DNA of 39,529 nt from Deltaproteobacteria bacterium. Lineage in GTDB: Bacteria > Desulfobacterota > Desulfobaccia > Desulfobaccales > 0-14-0-80-60-11. A program made the translations under genes and the position numbers. The notes under the pieces were generated by a model. It was not told the origin of the DNA and made no database searches. It saw nothing but the letters and a program-made list of their open reading frames with translations. Numbering within the stretch: position 1 is the first letter of the stretch; every line of letters starts with the position of its first letter. Shown one piece after another: positions 15,865 through 23,580 of the stretch. The DNA lies in contig JAPLJC010000079.1 of NCBI GenBank assembly GCA_026388765.1, forward strand, positions 1-39,529. Direction: 5' to 3'.

Positions 15865-16137
15865 CTAGGCCTTGGTCACGCGTTGGCCGCAATGGGGACA
15901 GAAGGCGAACTCCCCGGAATAATCCTTATGGCACTGAGGACAGGTGGCGGTTTGCGCCGCCGTGCTGGGCGGAATCTCGCTCTTGGGAGCCACGGACTCC
16001 GGATCATCATGGGCCTTTTTAAAGCTCTTGATGGCCTTGCCGATGCTCTCTCCCAACTCCGGCAGCCGCCGGGGGCCAAAAAGCAGCAGGGCGATCACCA
16101 GGATAATGACCAGAGTGGATAAATTATAGCCAAACAT
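15865..16137 (-). CDS. TatA-family translocase protein with C-terminal zinc ribbon
   Basis: The 90-residue protein has the TatA architecture: MFGYNLSTLVIILVIALLLF forms the membrane helix, then GPRRLPELGESIGKAIKSFK gives the hinge and amphipathic helix. TatA forms the pore-like component of twin-arginine export of folded proteins. Instead of the usual unstructured charged tail it ends in CPQCHKDYSGEFAFCPHCG, a zinc ribbon with Cys66-x2-Cys69-x10-Cys80-x2-Cys83. GAGAGG lies six bases before the ATG. The following tat gene begins 16 bases downstream and has the same ribbon, implying tandem duplication of a fused gene. Confidence 0.88.
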   Translation of the reverse strand: MFGYNLSTLVIILVIALLLFGPRRLPELGESIGKAIKSFKKAHDDPESVAPKSEIPPSTAAQTATCPQCHKDYSGEFAFCPHCGQRVTKA

Positions 16138-16332
16138 TAGAGGCCTCTCATTGCCAAAAGATTTAACGAAATTATCTTAAATATAAGCAAAAATTCACTT
16201 ATCCGCAAGAGGCCCGGAGAAAACTCTCCATGAAAGAGAGGGGTGGCGAAGGGCCAGCACCGGCGAAAAAGTTGGCGGAGTAAAGAAGAAAAGGGCAATA
16301 GACCATTACCCGGCTGGCGCTAAGGGTAAACT

Positions 16333-16361
16333 TTGACAGCGGACCTGAGATAATTTAACAT
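16333..16361 (+). promoter_or_regulatory. Putative sigma-70 promoter for the toxin-antitoxin pair
   Basis: TTGACA (16333-16338) is followed, after a 17-base spacer, by TAACAT (16356-16361). The antitoxin start at 16390 is 29 bases further on. The -35 is perfect and the -10 matches four of six positions. Confidence 0.5.
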
Positions 16362-16389
16362 AAGCACAAGAAAGGTGGAGGATTCTCAG

Positions 16390-16590
16390 ATGATTATAGA
16401 AGAAGCCAAAGCGGAGGTTTTCTGGATGGCCTTTAAGGGATTGCCCAGGAAAGAGCAGCACCTGATCGTCCAAAAATTGCTGCAAGACCGGGAATTTGTC
16501 GAAGATTTACTGGACATCGCCATTATCGAACAGCGCCGGTCCGAGCCCTCCCGGCCCTTGGCAGAGTATTTGGCTGACCAACAAAAGTAA
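16390..16590 (+). CDS. Putative antitoxin partner of RelE-type toxin
   Basis: This is a 66-residue acidic, helical protein (MIIEEAKAEVFWMAFKGLPR...). It has no DNA-binding motif I can name; the middle carries a helix with LVQKLLQDREFVEDLLDIAI-like character. I chose the ATG at 16390 because a GGAGG lies eight bases upstream; a GTG at 16375 would overlap that site. The stop is eight bases before the toxin start, the compact spacing typical of type II toxin-antitoxin operons. The role is inferred mainly from position and from its size and acidity. Confidence 0.7.
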   Translation: MIIEEAKAEVFWMAFKGLPRKEQHLIVQKLLQDREFVEDLLDIAIIEQRRSEPSRPLAEYLADQQK

Positions 16591-16598
16591 AGGCCAGT

Positions 16599-16859
16599 AT
16601 GCTTTATCTAGTCCATCTGAAAAGGTCAGCGGAGAAAGAATTGGCTGGGTTGCCCAGAGAGGTGCACCGAAGGATTGTCAAACGTCTGCTGGCCCTTCAG
16701 GGGAATCCCCGGCCCCAGGGGGCCAAGAAACTCGGGGGAGGCGATGCATATAGAATAAGGGTGGGCGATTATCGGGTCCTTTACACTATTGATGATGCTT
16801 TTCAGAAAATAGAAGTGAGTGCCGTGGGTCACCGGCGGGAAGTGTATCGGCAGGATTGA
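16599..16859 (+). CDS. RelE/ParE-family toxin
   Basis: The 86-residue protein matches the RelE/ParE fold pattern. The N-terminal strand YLVHLKRSAEKELAGLP is followed by a helix-turn, RRIVKRLLALQGNPRPQGAK, and then strands with AYRIRVGDYRVLYTIDD and a basic C-terminal EVSAVGHRREVYRQD. The conserved R-x-R-x-G-D-Y-R and HRREVY elements are those of RelE-type mRNA interferases. ParE-type gyrase inhibition is the alternative. It is encoded eight bases after the putative antitoxin and shares its promoter. It is followed by about 120 bases of AT-rich spacer. Confidence 0.87.
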   Translation: MLYLVHLKRSAEKELAGLPREVHRRIVKRLLALQGNPRPQGAKKLGGGDAYRIRVGDYRVLYTIDDAFQKIEVSAVGHRREVYRQD

Positions 16860-16987
16860 GAAGTTTGAGGTGTAACCGTAGTATTCTTAAGCGATAATAG
16901 AAATGGCAAATTTAACTAAGTTTGTGTTTTTTGCGGTAAAGAGCCTCAGGCCAAGTAACGAATACCTAATGTTTTTTTACTAAGGAC

Positions 16988-17007
16988 GGCGGGCGGGGAC
17001 GCCCGCC
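16988..17007. repeat. GGCGGGCG hairpin upstream of rarA
   Basis: An 8-bp perfect stem (GGCGGGCG / CGCCCGCC) with a GGGA loop ends 21 bases before the rarA ATG. It is flanked by AAGG and CCTT that could extend the stem. It could act as a terminator remnant or a dispersed palindrome; no T-run follows. Confidence 0.55.
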
Positions 17008-17028
17008 CTTCAATTCCCTGTCGATTTC

Positions 17029-18366
17029 ATGGACAAAACCGCCTCATTGTTCGCGCCGCCGCCGCCCCTGGCGGCCCGGCTGCGCCCCCGGAGCCTGAAG
17101 GAGTTTGTGGGCCAGGATCACCTGGTGGGTCCCGGCCGCCTTCTGTGGCGGGCCCTGAAGGCGAAGCGCCTCTTTTCCTCCATGATCTTCTGGGGCCCGC
17201 CGGGGAGCGGCAAGACCACCCTGGCCCGGGTGATCGCCCGCACCATGGACGCCGAGTTCTCCAGCCTCAGCGCCGTCATGGCCGGGGTGGCGGACGTGCG
17301 CAAGGTGGAGGAGGCCCGGCGCGCCCAAGACCGGGGCCTCCGCACCATCCTCCTCATCGATGAAATCCACCGCTTCAACAAGGCCCAGCAGGACGCCCTG
17401 CTGCCCCACGTCGAGGAAGGGCTCATCACCCTCATCGGGGCCACCACTGAAAACCCCTATTTCGAAATCATCGGGCCGCTGTTGTCCCGGGCCCGGGTCT
17501 TCATCTTCGAGCCCTTGAAGGAGTCAGAGATTCTCGTCCTCCTGCGTCGGGCCCTGACGGATCAGGACCAGGGCCTGGGATCCATGAAAAGCGAAGTCAC
17601 GGAAGAAGCCTTGGCCCATTTTGCCCGCCTGGCCGGTGGCGACGCCCGGCGGGCCTTGACTGCCCTGGAACTGGCGGTCCTCTCCACCGAACCGGATACG
17701 CCGGGGGTCATCCGGGTGGACCTAACCGCGGCCCGGGAGTGCCTGCCCCGGCGGGACCTGATCTATGATAAGCAGGGGGACGCCCACTACGACACCGTGA
17801 GCGCCTTCATCAAGAGTATCCGGGGTTCCGAGCCGGATGCGGCCCTTTACTGGCTGGCCCGGATGCTGGAGGCGGGGGAAGACCCCCGCTTCATCATGCG
17901 CCGCCTGCTGATTTTGGCCTCAGAGGACATCGGTTTGGCGGACCCCAACGCCCTGGTGCAGGTGGCCGCGGCCTCCCAGGCCCTCACCTGGGTGGGGCTG
18001 CCGGAAGGGCAGTACCACCTGGCCCAGGCCACCATCTACCTGGCCCTGGCCCCCAAGAGCAACTCCACCGCCGCCTATTTCCGGGCCCAAGCCGCCCTAA
18101 CGGAAAAGGGCGCCACCGGGGTGCCCGGCCCCCTGCAAGACGCCCACCGGGACAAGGCGGCCCTGGGGCATGGCCGGGACTATCTATATCCCCATGATTT
18201 TCCGGGCCATTTCGTGGCCCAGGAATATTTACCCGGGGAACTGGCCGGGGCGCGGTTCTATGAGCCGGGCCCGGAGGGGCGGGAGCCGGAACTGGTGGCC
18301 CGCTGGCGGGCCTTCCGGAAGAAGGCCGGAGAACCAGGCGGCAGCAGTGGACCGGCGGGGGAGTAA
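17029..18366 (+). CDS. rarA: Replication-associated recombination protein A (MgsA/RarA AAA+ ATPase)
   Basis: RarA is a clamp-loader-like AAA+ ATPase acting at stalled replication forks and single-strand gaps. The 445-residue protein has the RarA N-terminus [20 protein letters not shown], Walker [14 protein letters not shown], Walker [20 protein letters not shown] and sensor [13 protein letters not shown]. In the C-terminal tetramerisation region it has [21 protein letters not shown], then [11 protein letters not shown] and [12 protein letters not shown] (typically QQYLP), all family hallmarks. The ATG at 17029 has little ribosome-site character. It stands alone, between the toxin-antitoxin pair and a convergent SGNH gene. 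Confidence 0.95.
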   Translation: MDKTASLFAPPPPLAARLRPRSLKEFVGQDHLVGPGRLLWRALKAKRLFSSMIFWGPPGSGKTTLARVIARTMDAEFSSLSAVMAGVADVRKVEEARRAQDRGLRTILLIDEIHRFNKAQQDALLPHVEEGLITLIGATTENPYFEIIGPLLSRARVFIFEPLKESEILVLLRRALTDQDQGLGSMKSEVTEEALAHFARLAGGDARRALTALELAVLSTEPDTPGVIRVDLTAARECLPRRDLIYDKQGDAHYDTVSAFIKSIRGSEPDAALYWLARMLEAGEDPRFIMRRLLILASEDIGLADPNALVQVAAASQALTWVGLPEGQYHLAQATIYLALAPKSNSTAAYFRAQAALTEKGATGVPGPLQDAHRDKAALGHGRDYLYPHDFPGHFVAQEYLPGELAGARFYEPGPEGREPELVARWRAFRKKAGEPGGSSGPAGE

Positions 18367-18498
18367 AGCGGGTCGGCGGCCTGGGAGGGGGAGCCGCGGT
18401 AAATTCCTGCTCCAATACTCAGATCAGCGGCACGGACAAACGGCGTTCCGGGGATGGAAAGATATCCTTACTTTCCCCCCGGGTGCAGGGGCCGTTCC

Positions 18499-19557
18499 TC
18501 ATTTCGGCTGCCGGTCCGCCGGGCTAAAATTCCGGATATTCCTGGCAAAACCCCGGGCAATGATGCCATTGACCCAGGTGCGATAATGCCCCCCCGAATG
18601 AAAATTCCCCTCAGGGACAAAGAAGTTTTGCCTAACCGAATCCATCGTGGGCTGCCAATCCACAAAAGAGATTTTTTGAGATTGAGCCCAGTTTTTCAAC
18701 CAGGGATAAGATTCATCCCGGTTGGCCCACGAAATGATTAACTTGGCATTCAACTCTTGGGCAATTTTATTAAATTCTTCATAAATATGCACTTCTCTTT
18801 CAGCAGGGCATTTCACCTCAGGTGGCAATGCCGGATCATTCTTTTTAGGGCCACTCTTTTTTAGGTCATTCCTTATAAAAGAACCCATCTGGATGTTTTT
18901 AATGGCGTAAAGCACCCTTTTCCCTATCTCCGTATCATACCCCAAAAACGCCAAAGGTTTAAAGAACCATGCGAATTTGGGATTTCCTTCAATGAGATTT
19001 ATGGTTTTGCCGCTTTGAAAGGCCTTAAACCTCAAGTCGTCCTCATAGTCATTATGACAACCAAGAACTAGTATGAAATCCGGCTTTCCGAATACCTTGA
19101 TGTATCTTTTCAGGGATAAAAGGTATTGTTCTCCACCGTAACCGCCTAATCCCAGATTAACTATGCCATATTTAGATTTATATTCATTACCCTCCAGATT
19201 AAGCAACAAATCCAGTTGAAATGGATAAGATGCATCCGGGGGGAGACCTATCCCTTGGGTATATGAATCACCGATAGCGAAAACCAAATACTGATATTTT
19301 TTGAAGTCGTTCTGATAATTTACCGTCCCAAATTTATTAGTTACATATTCCTCCTGATAGTCTTTAAGTCTCACCAAATGAAGATTTTTGCGAGGTACTA
19401 TTTGCAATTCGCTATCATATTGGTACACTCCCCTATTATCCACGAAATAAAATGGCATAAAGGCACGGAGAACCATTTCTATCCCTATCAAGGTTACCAA
19501 TACAATTAAGAAATACCGTAATACGCTGGTAAATCTATTTTTGGCAAAAAAACTCAT
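18499..19557 (-). CDS. Membrane-anchored SGNH/GDSL hydrolase-like protein
   Basis: The 352-residue protein has one N-terminal membrane anchor (about residues 12-34) and then an SGNH-like fold. Block I is LVFAIGDSYTQG, with Ser98 as likely nucleophile. A Gly block is NLGLGGYGG (about 134-142), and block III is GCHNDYED (Asn169-Asp170). Near the C-terminus NFHSGGHY (318-325) supplies candidate catalytic His residues, though the usual Asp of the D-x-x-H block is not evident. SGNH proteins deacylate or acylate lipids and polysaccharides; the substrate here is unknown. Codon use is AT-rich relative to rarA. A GGAGG lies 13 bases before the ATG, rather far. No polysaccharide genes are adjacent. Confidence 0.75.
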   Translation of the reverse strand: MSFFAKNRFTSVLRYFLIVLVTLIGIEMVLRAFMPFYFVDNRGVYQYDSELQIVPRKNLHLVRLKDYQEEYVTNKFGTVNYQNDFKKYQYLVFAIGDSYTQGIGLPPDASYPFQLDLLLNLEGNEYKSKYGIVNLGLGGYGGEQYLLSLKRYIKVFGKPDFILVLGCHNDYEDDLRFKAFQSGKTINLIEGNPKFAWFFKPLAFLGYDTEIGKRVLYAIKNIQMGSFIRNDLKKSGPKKNDPALPPEVKCPAEREVHIYEEFNKIAQELNAKLIISWANRDESYPWLKNWAQSQKISFVDWQPTMDSVRQNFFVPEGNFHSGGHYRTWVNGIIARGFARNIRNFSPADRQPK

Positions 19558-19807
19558 TTTTGGTAAATGACCTCCTTGTGGCCGTTTCTTCTGGAACGGA
19601 TTATGACACGTTGTTTTGTCACCAATCCAGATTTTTTCAAGTCAGGGCAAACCCCACCAGCGGCACCGAACCCCTGACAACCTAAAAAACCAGGGCCGGC
19701 ACTCCTACGGTGGTTAACCCTCGGAAGAAACCCCGGTCCCGGCCAGCCCAGCGGCAGCCGTGATCAGGACTGCCGGGGCCAGGGTATAACCTGAATAGAG
19801 GCCTCAC

Positions 19808-22279
19808 TTACCGTCGTCTGCCGCCACCACCACCGGCGCCGCGGCCGCCGCCGCCGGAGGGGCGGCTCATGCCACTACCGCCCCCGCCGCCACCGGCGGG
19901 CCGGCTAATGGCACCGCCCCCGCCACTGGGCCGGGAGACACTGGGGCTCGGCCGGGAGGCGGTGTTGGCCCGCTGGAAGTTCTGGGAACGCGTCTCGCCC
20001 CGCTGGCGGGCGGAGAAGTCCCGGTTGAGTTGACCGCTATCGACACTGGGCCGGGTCGCCGCCGCCGGGCGACTGGCTCCAGGTTGCGGCCGCCTGGTGA
20101 TATCCGTCGGCGCCGTGCCCCGGGTCGCCGGTCTGGCCGCGCCGGCGCCGGACCACTGGTTTCCCTGACGCGACTGCCAGTTGCCCTGCTTGTCTCGCTT
20201 ATAGACATTGCCATTGCGGTCGGCCAGGACGTTATTCTGACCCCCCGCCGGCCGCACCTTGGGCTGAGCCGGCCTGGTTTCAGGCCGGGCGCCGGCCTTT
20301 ACTCCCTGGCCTGGGCGCTGAGCTGGTGTAGCCGGCCGCGCCTGGGATGCGGGTCTCGTTTCCCCTCTCTGGGAACGGGCGACCAGGTTGCCCTGGTTCC
20401 CGGGACGATTATAAATGTTGGGCCGGTTGTGCGGGCTCACCACCGGATGGACTATGGGCCTGCCGTGCGGCCCCGGACCCGGCCTCGGGTTGATCACGTT
20501 ATTATGAATATTATTGATGTTGATGTTGTGGTAGCCGCCGGCTCCCCACCAACCGCCGCCCCCCCAGTGGTAGGGACCATAGCCCCACCAGTGGGCCGCG
20601 GCGGCTCCCACCGCCACACCCGCGGCAAAGCCCGCCAGCCCCGGGACGAGCCAGCTGCCTGGGTCGTAATAGGCGGCCTGGTTGCCCCAGTTACCGGCGT
20701 AGGGATCATAGGCCGCGGCGTAGCCGTAAGTGACGGGCGGCGGGATGTAAGCCTCAGGCGCGGCATAGCCCTGGTAGTCATAGCCGGTGCCGTAGACCAC
20801 CGTGTCGTTGTCCACGTACGACCCGGTATACCCGGGAGTGTAGCCCACCGTGACCGTGTCGTCGGTGGCGTCGTAGACCTTGACGAACTTGGCGCTGTAG
20901 CGGGGATTGCTGGGCGGAATCTGCTCCACCTGTTTGGGAGGATTCACCGATACCTGCCAGGGGCCGTTGGGGGAGCCGGCCTCGTACCAGACCCCCTGAT
21001 CCACGGCATAATACTTGGTCCCTTCCTTGAACACGGCCGTCCCGGTGTTCACGGCGTATTCCAGGTCGGTGTCGGCGATCTTCTCAAACTTGGGCGCTCC
21101 GGCGTATGCCACCTTGGTCGTGGCCTTGTTCCGGTCGATGGTGGCGGTCTGGGGAATGGCGTTTTCCAGCACCGCCTCCTTGGCCGCCGGGGTACCGGCC
21201 ACATTCACCAGGACGAAGCCCTTCACCGAGTTTTCCGGGATCTTGGCGAAGTCGGCCGGCAGCTGATTCGGGGCCACGTAGGCCCAGGGCCCGTCGGCCA
21301 GGGACTTGGTCTTAAACCAGCGCCCCGAAATGAGCGCCAGGTGCTCCTGGGTGGCGGTGTCCAGAAAGATATTGCTCTCGGTATTGCTCACGTAAAGGAG
21401 ATTGGTGTCTTTAATCGGGGTGTACTGGGGCTCCCCGTCGGTGGCCAAAAGCTCCGCCGGTTCAGTGCTGACGACGACCTCCGGCATCTTGCCGGCCTTG
21501 GCCTCCACCTCCTTGGCGGCGCCCTGGCCTTTGGCGCCTTTCCTGGCTTCGGCCTCCAAGGCATTGATTGACTCAGGAAGTTTTGCCGCGTCCTTCCAGG
21601 GGCCCTTGAGATCGGTGGCCGCCAGCCAGTCCGTTCCACCTTTCAGATAATAGGTCTTGCTGGCGGGCTCATAGAGCATGAGGAAAGGCGTGTTCGCCAC
21701 CCGCATGAGAGGCGACTTCGGCAGCGGCAGGAGCTTGGGGTCGCCGTCCAGAGGCACCAGGACGGCGGGATGGGGGACGAAGATAATCTTGGGCGGCTCG
21801 TTTTTCAGGCCCCGGTCCTCGCCCTGCGCCTTTTCCACCACCTCCAGGGCGGCCAGCAGCCGGTCCAGGGAGATGGGGATGCTCCACTCTTGCATCTCGG
21901 TATTCAAAAAGGCCTTGAGTTTCTCCAGTTGTTCCGGCTTGGCCTCGGGAAATTTGGCGTCCGTGATCTTGACCTGATCAATGGTGGCCATGCGGGTGTC
22001 CCGGTCGGTCGAGACGTGGCCGGAGAGCCAGACGGCCCCAAATACCGGCGCCTTCCACTCCTTTTTCTTTACGGAGACCGCGGCCCGGCCGGTGAGGATA
22101 TCGTCTTTAAAGCTTTCCAACTGCGGCTGGTACATGACCACGGTGCCCTTGGGGTGCTCGAAGCGCTTGGGCCACGGGTCCTGGGCCGCCAGGGCCGGCC
22201 GGCCGAGAACCAGGAGCAAGGATAGCACCACTCCCCAGGGCAACCAGCTTAACCAGAGTTTTTCCCAGTCCTTTTCCAT
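19808..22279 (-). CDS. Large secreted protein with three WxxxGPW repeats and a Gly-rich tail
   Basis: The 823-residue protein has a signal peptide (cleavage likely after ALAAQ near residue 33). The region to about residue 170 is alpha/beta. Three diverged repeats follow, at about 172-230, 270-332 and 388-441. Each has a D-x-x-L-x-Y/F-V-x-N-T-like strand, a tyrosine/leucine strand and an end of the form W-x(5-8)-GPW. Next come IPPSNPRYSAKFVKVYDAT, YTPGYTGSYV and a Gly/Tyr/Trp-rich membrane-like stretch (about 520-590). The tail is very rich in Arg, Pro, Gly, Ser and Gln. I recall similar proteins annotated loosely as 'carbohydrate-binding family V/XII', but no function is established. The ATG at 22279 has GGAGG eight bases upstream. 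It is a lone gene. Confidence 0.75.
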   Translation of the reverse strand: MEKDWEKLWLSWLPWGVVLSLLLVLGRPALAAQDPWPKRFEHPKGTVVMYQPQLESFKDDILTGRAAVSVKKKEWKAPVFGAVWLSGHVSTDRDTRMATIDQVKITDAKFPEAKPEQLEKLKAFLNTEMQEWSIPISLDRLLAALEVVEKAQGEDRGLKNEPPKIIFVPHPAVLVPLDGDPKLLPLPKSPLMRVANTPFLMLYEPASKTYYLKGGTDWLAATDLKGPWKDAAKLPESINALEAEARKGAKGQGAAKEVEAKAGKMPEVVVSTEPAELLATDGEPQYTPIKDTNLLYVSNTESNIFLDTATQEHLALISGRWFKTKSLADGPWAYVAPNQLPADFAKIPENSVKGFVLVNVAGTPAAKEAVLENAIPQTATIDRNKATTKVAYAGAPKFEKIADTDLEYAVNTGTAVFKEGTKYYAVDQGVWYEAGSPNGPWQVSVNPPKQVEQIPPSNPRYSAKFVKVYDATDDTVTVGYTPGYTGSYVDNDTVVYGTGYDYQGYAAPEAYIPPPVTYGYAAAYDPYAGNWGNQAAYYDPGSWLVPGLAGFAAGVAVGAAAAHWWGYGPYHWGGGGWWGAGGYHNININNIHNNVINPRPGPGPHGRPIVHPVVSPHNRPNIYNRPGNQGNLVARSQRGETRPASQARPATPAQRPGQGVKAGARPETRPAQPKVRPAGGQNNVLADRNGNVYKRDKQGNWQSRQGNQWSGAGAARPATRGTAPTDITRRPQPGASRPAAATRPSVDSGQLNRDFSARQRGETRSQNFQRANTASRPSPSVSRPSGGGGAISRPAGGGGGGSGMSRPSGGGGRGAGGGGGRRR

Positions 22280-22571
22280 CGTTCAGGCCTCCTCTACTGA
22301 GCGCGCCGGCAAGGAGAAATCCCCGGATCAGTCTCCCAAAAGCGTGGCGATTTCTCTCTTCCCGTAGTTGTTGACCAGTATTAAGCATGATAACAATATT
22401 AGCACGTCCGGCGGTCCTGTCATCCCTTGATCAGCGGTCCGGCTTATTTCCCGGCGAGTTTCCAGATTATGCAAACGCCGCCTTTGATCTATTTGGGTGC
22501 CGGGGAGATATCATGGCGCAGCCATGATCCCCGACAAAAAAATAAAAAAATTACCTCTGTCTCGGAGCGCT

Positions 22572-23180
22572 ATGAGCCAAAACTATCTGAAAATTCGCAA
22601 TGATTATCTCAAAAAAGCCTGGGCCAGATCACCGGGGGTGCTGTCCGCCTGCCTGCCGGCTGAACTGGCCCAGGCCGGCCTGCGCTTTCAGGCCTTTGGC
22701 GAGGAATGCCTGCTGACCGAGGCGGAAATCACCCTGAATGGCGCCGCCGCCAACGGCCCGGAAGGCCTGCTTATCGCCCTCTATGCCAGCTCGGTGCCCG
22801 ATCAAGCGGTGCAGCTTGATTCTTTAAAGGCGTTCAAAGAACTGCCCAACAGCATGCCCTACCAGGGCGCCTTCACGGCCAACGCCGAGCAGATTCTCGT
22901 TCCCCAGGTTATCAGCCTACATCGACAACAGGAAAGACTGGCCGCGGCGTTTTCAGGTCGGGTCAACGTCGCTCCCCCGAGCGGTGATTTCTCCTTCACC
23001 TTGTATCCCTTGCCGCGAATTCCTTTATACTACATTTTCCATTTGCCGGACGAGGAGTTCCCGGCCTCGGTGACCTGTCTGTTTGCCGCCAACGCCCCCG
23101 ATTTCATGCCCCTGGACGGTTTGGCGGATGTGGCGGAGTATACCGGCAAAAAGCTAGTGGCGCTCATAGCCGGCAGGTAG
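22572..23180 (+). CDS. DUF3786-like protein
   Basis: The 202-residue soluble protein begins MSQNYLKIRNDYLKKAWARS at ATG 22572, with GGAG five bases upstream. Upstream in-frame starts exist but add a basic, unconserved stretch. The pattern LLIALYASSVP, FKELPNSMPYQGAFTAN and near the C-terminus LYPLPRIPLYYIFHLPDEEF, then LFAANAPDFMPLDGL, is what I know from DUF3786 proteins of anaerobic Deltaproteobacteria and Clostridia. They are often near corrinoid or FeS genes. The function is unknown. Here its right neighbour, across a repeat-rich spacer, is the convergent FeS oxidoreductase gene. The family assignment is from memory. Confidence 0.65.
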   Translation: MSQNYLKIRNDYLKKAWARSPGVLSACLPAELAQAGLRFQAFGEECLLTEAEITLNGAAANGPEGLLIALYASSVPDQAVQLDSLKAFKELPNSMPYQGAFTANAEQILVPQVISLHRQQERLAAAFSGRVNVAPPSGDFSFTLYPLPRIPLYYIFHLPDEEFPASVTCLFAANAPDFMPLDGLADVAEYTGKKLVALIAGR

Positions 23181-23197
23181 TCCTGATACCAGGTAAA

Positions 23198-23378
23198 GAC
23201 CTCTGCGAAAAGCCTTTTTGTCATCCTGAGCGAAGCGAAGGATCTCGGCTTTTGGTGGCACAGGCTTTCTAGCCTGTGCTGGAATGGGCACAGCCTGGAA
23301 AGGCTGTGCTACCAAACCGAGATTCTTCGGTCGCTTCGCTCCCTCAGAATGACAGATTGGAGGACTTTCGCAGAGGTC
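23198..23378. repeat. Nested inverted-repeat element with double hairpin (copy A)
   Basis: The outer 13-bp perfect inverted repeat is GACCTCTGCGAAA (23198-23210) with TTTCGCAGAGGTC (23366-23378). Inside lies an element with ends TGTCATCCTGAGCGAAGCGA (23219 onward) and its inverted counterpart ending ATGACA at 23354. Its core holds two hairpins: GCACAGGCTTTCTAGCCTGTGC and GCACAGCCTGGAAAGGCTGTGC. No coding frame is present, so it is a non-autonomous, possibly MITE- or REP-like element. Confidence 0.8.
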
Positions 23379-23399
23379 ACAGGTAGCAATCAATTGGAG

Positions 23400-23420
23400 G
23401 CACAGGCTGCCAGCCTGTGC
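23400..23420. repeat. Third GCACAGGCT hairpin
   Basis: A perfect 9-bp stem, GCACAGGCT / AGCCTGTGC, has a GCC loop. It shares the stem of the double-hairpin element just to its left. The rest of the 23421-23517 spacer shows no gene. Confidence 0.7.
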
Positions 23421-23517
23421 GCGCCGGCCAAAGCCTGCGGCTACCCGGTTAAAGTTGATTGGGGAGCGGACTGCGGCTGTTCCTGAAGCGGCACCACTTG
23501 CTGTGCCCTTGGAAACC

Positions 23518-23545
23518 GTAGGGGCGGCTCGCGAGCCGCCCCTAC
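23518..23545. repeat. GTAGGGGCG palindrome (28 bp, perfect)
   Basis: GTAGGGGCGGCTCG is followed directly by its reverse complement. The same palindrome, slightly shorter, occurs at 32429-32452, and variants occur at 25669-25697 and 11911-11935. It lies 36 bases from the stop of the FeS oxidoreductase gene. Confidence 0.85.
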
Positions 23546-23580
23546 AAGAATAACAAATATCTTTGGCTCCCAGCCTGGTA

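Noticed and set aside
20030-21571. Long + strand open frame (513 codons) opposite the large secreted protein
   Set aside because: It is a shadow of a GC-rich gene whose repeats, signal peptide and ribosome site are all on the minus strand. The product is Gly/Arg/Val-rich and low in complexity, with no family motif.
23421-23580. Small coding genes in the repeat-rich spacer between the DUF3786-like gene and the FeS oxidoreductase
   Set aside because: The open frames follow palindromes, have no ribosome site and read as repetitive translations of the repeats.
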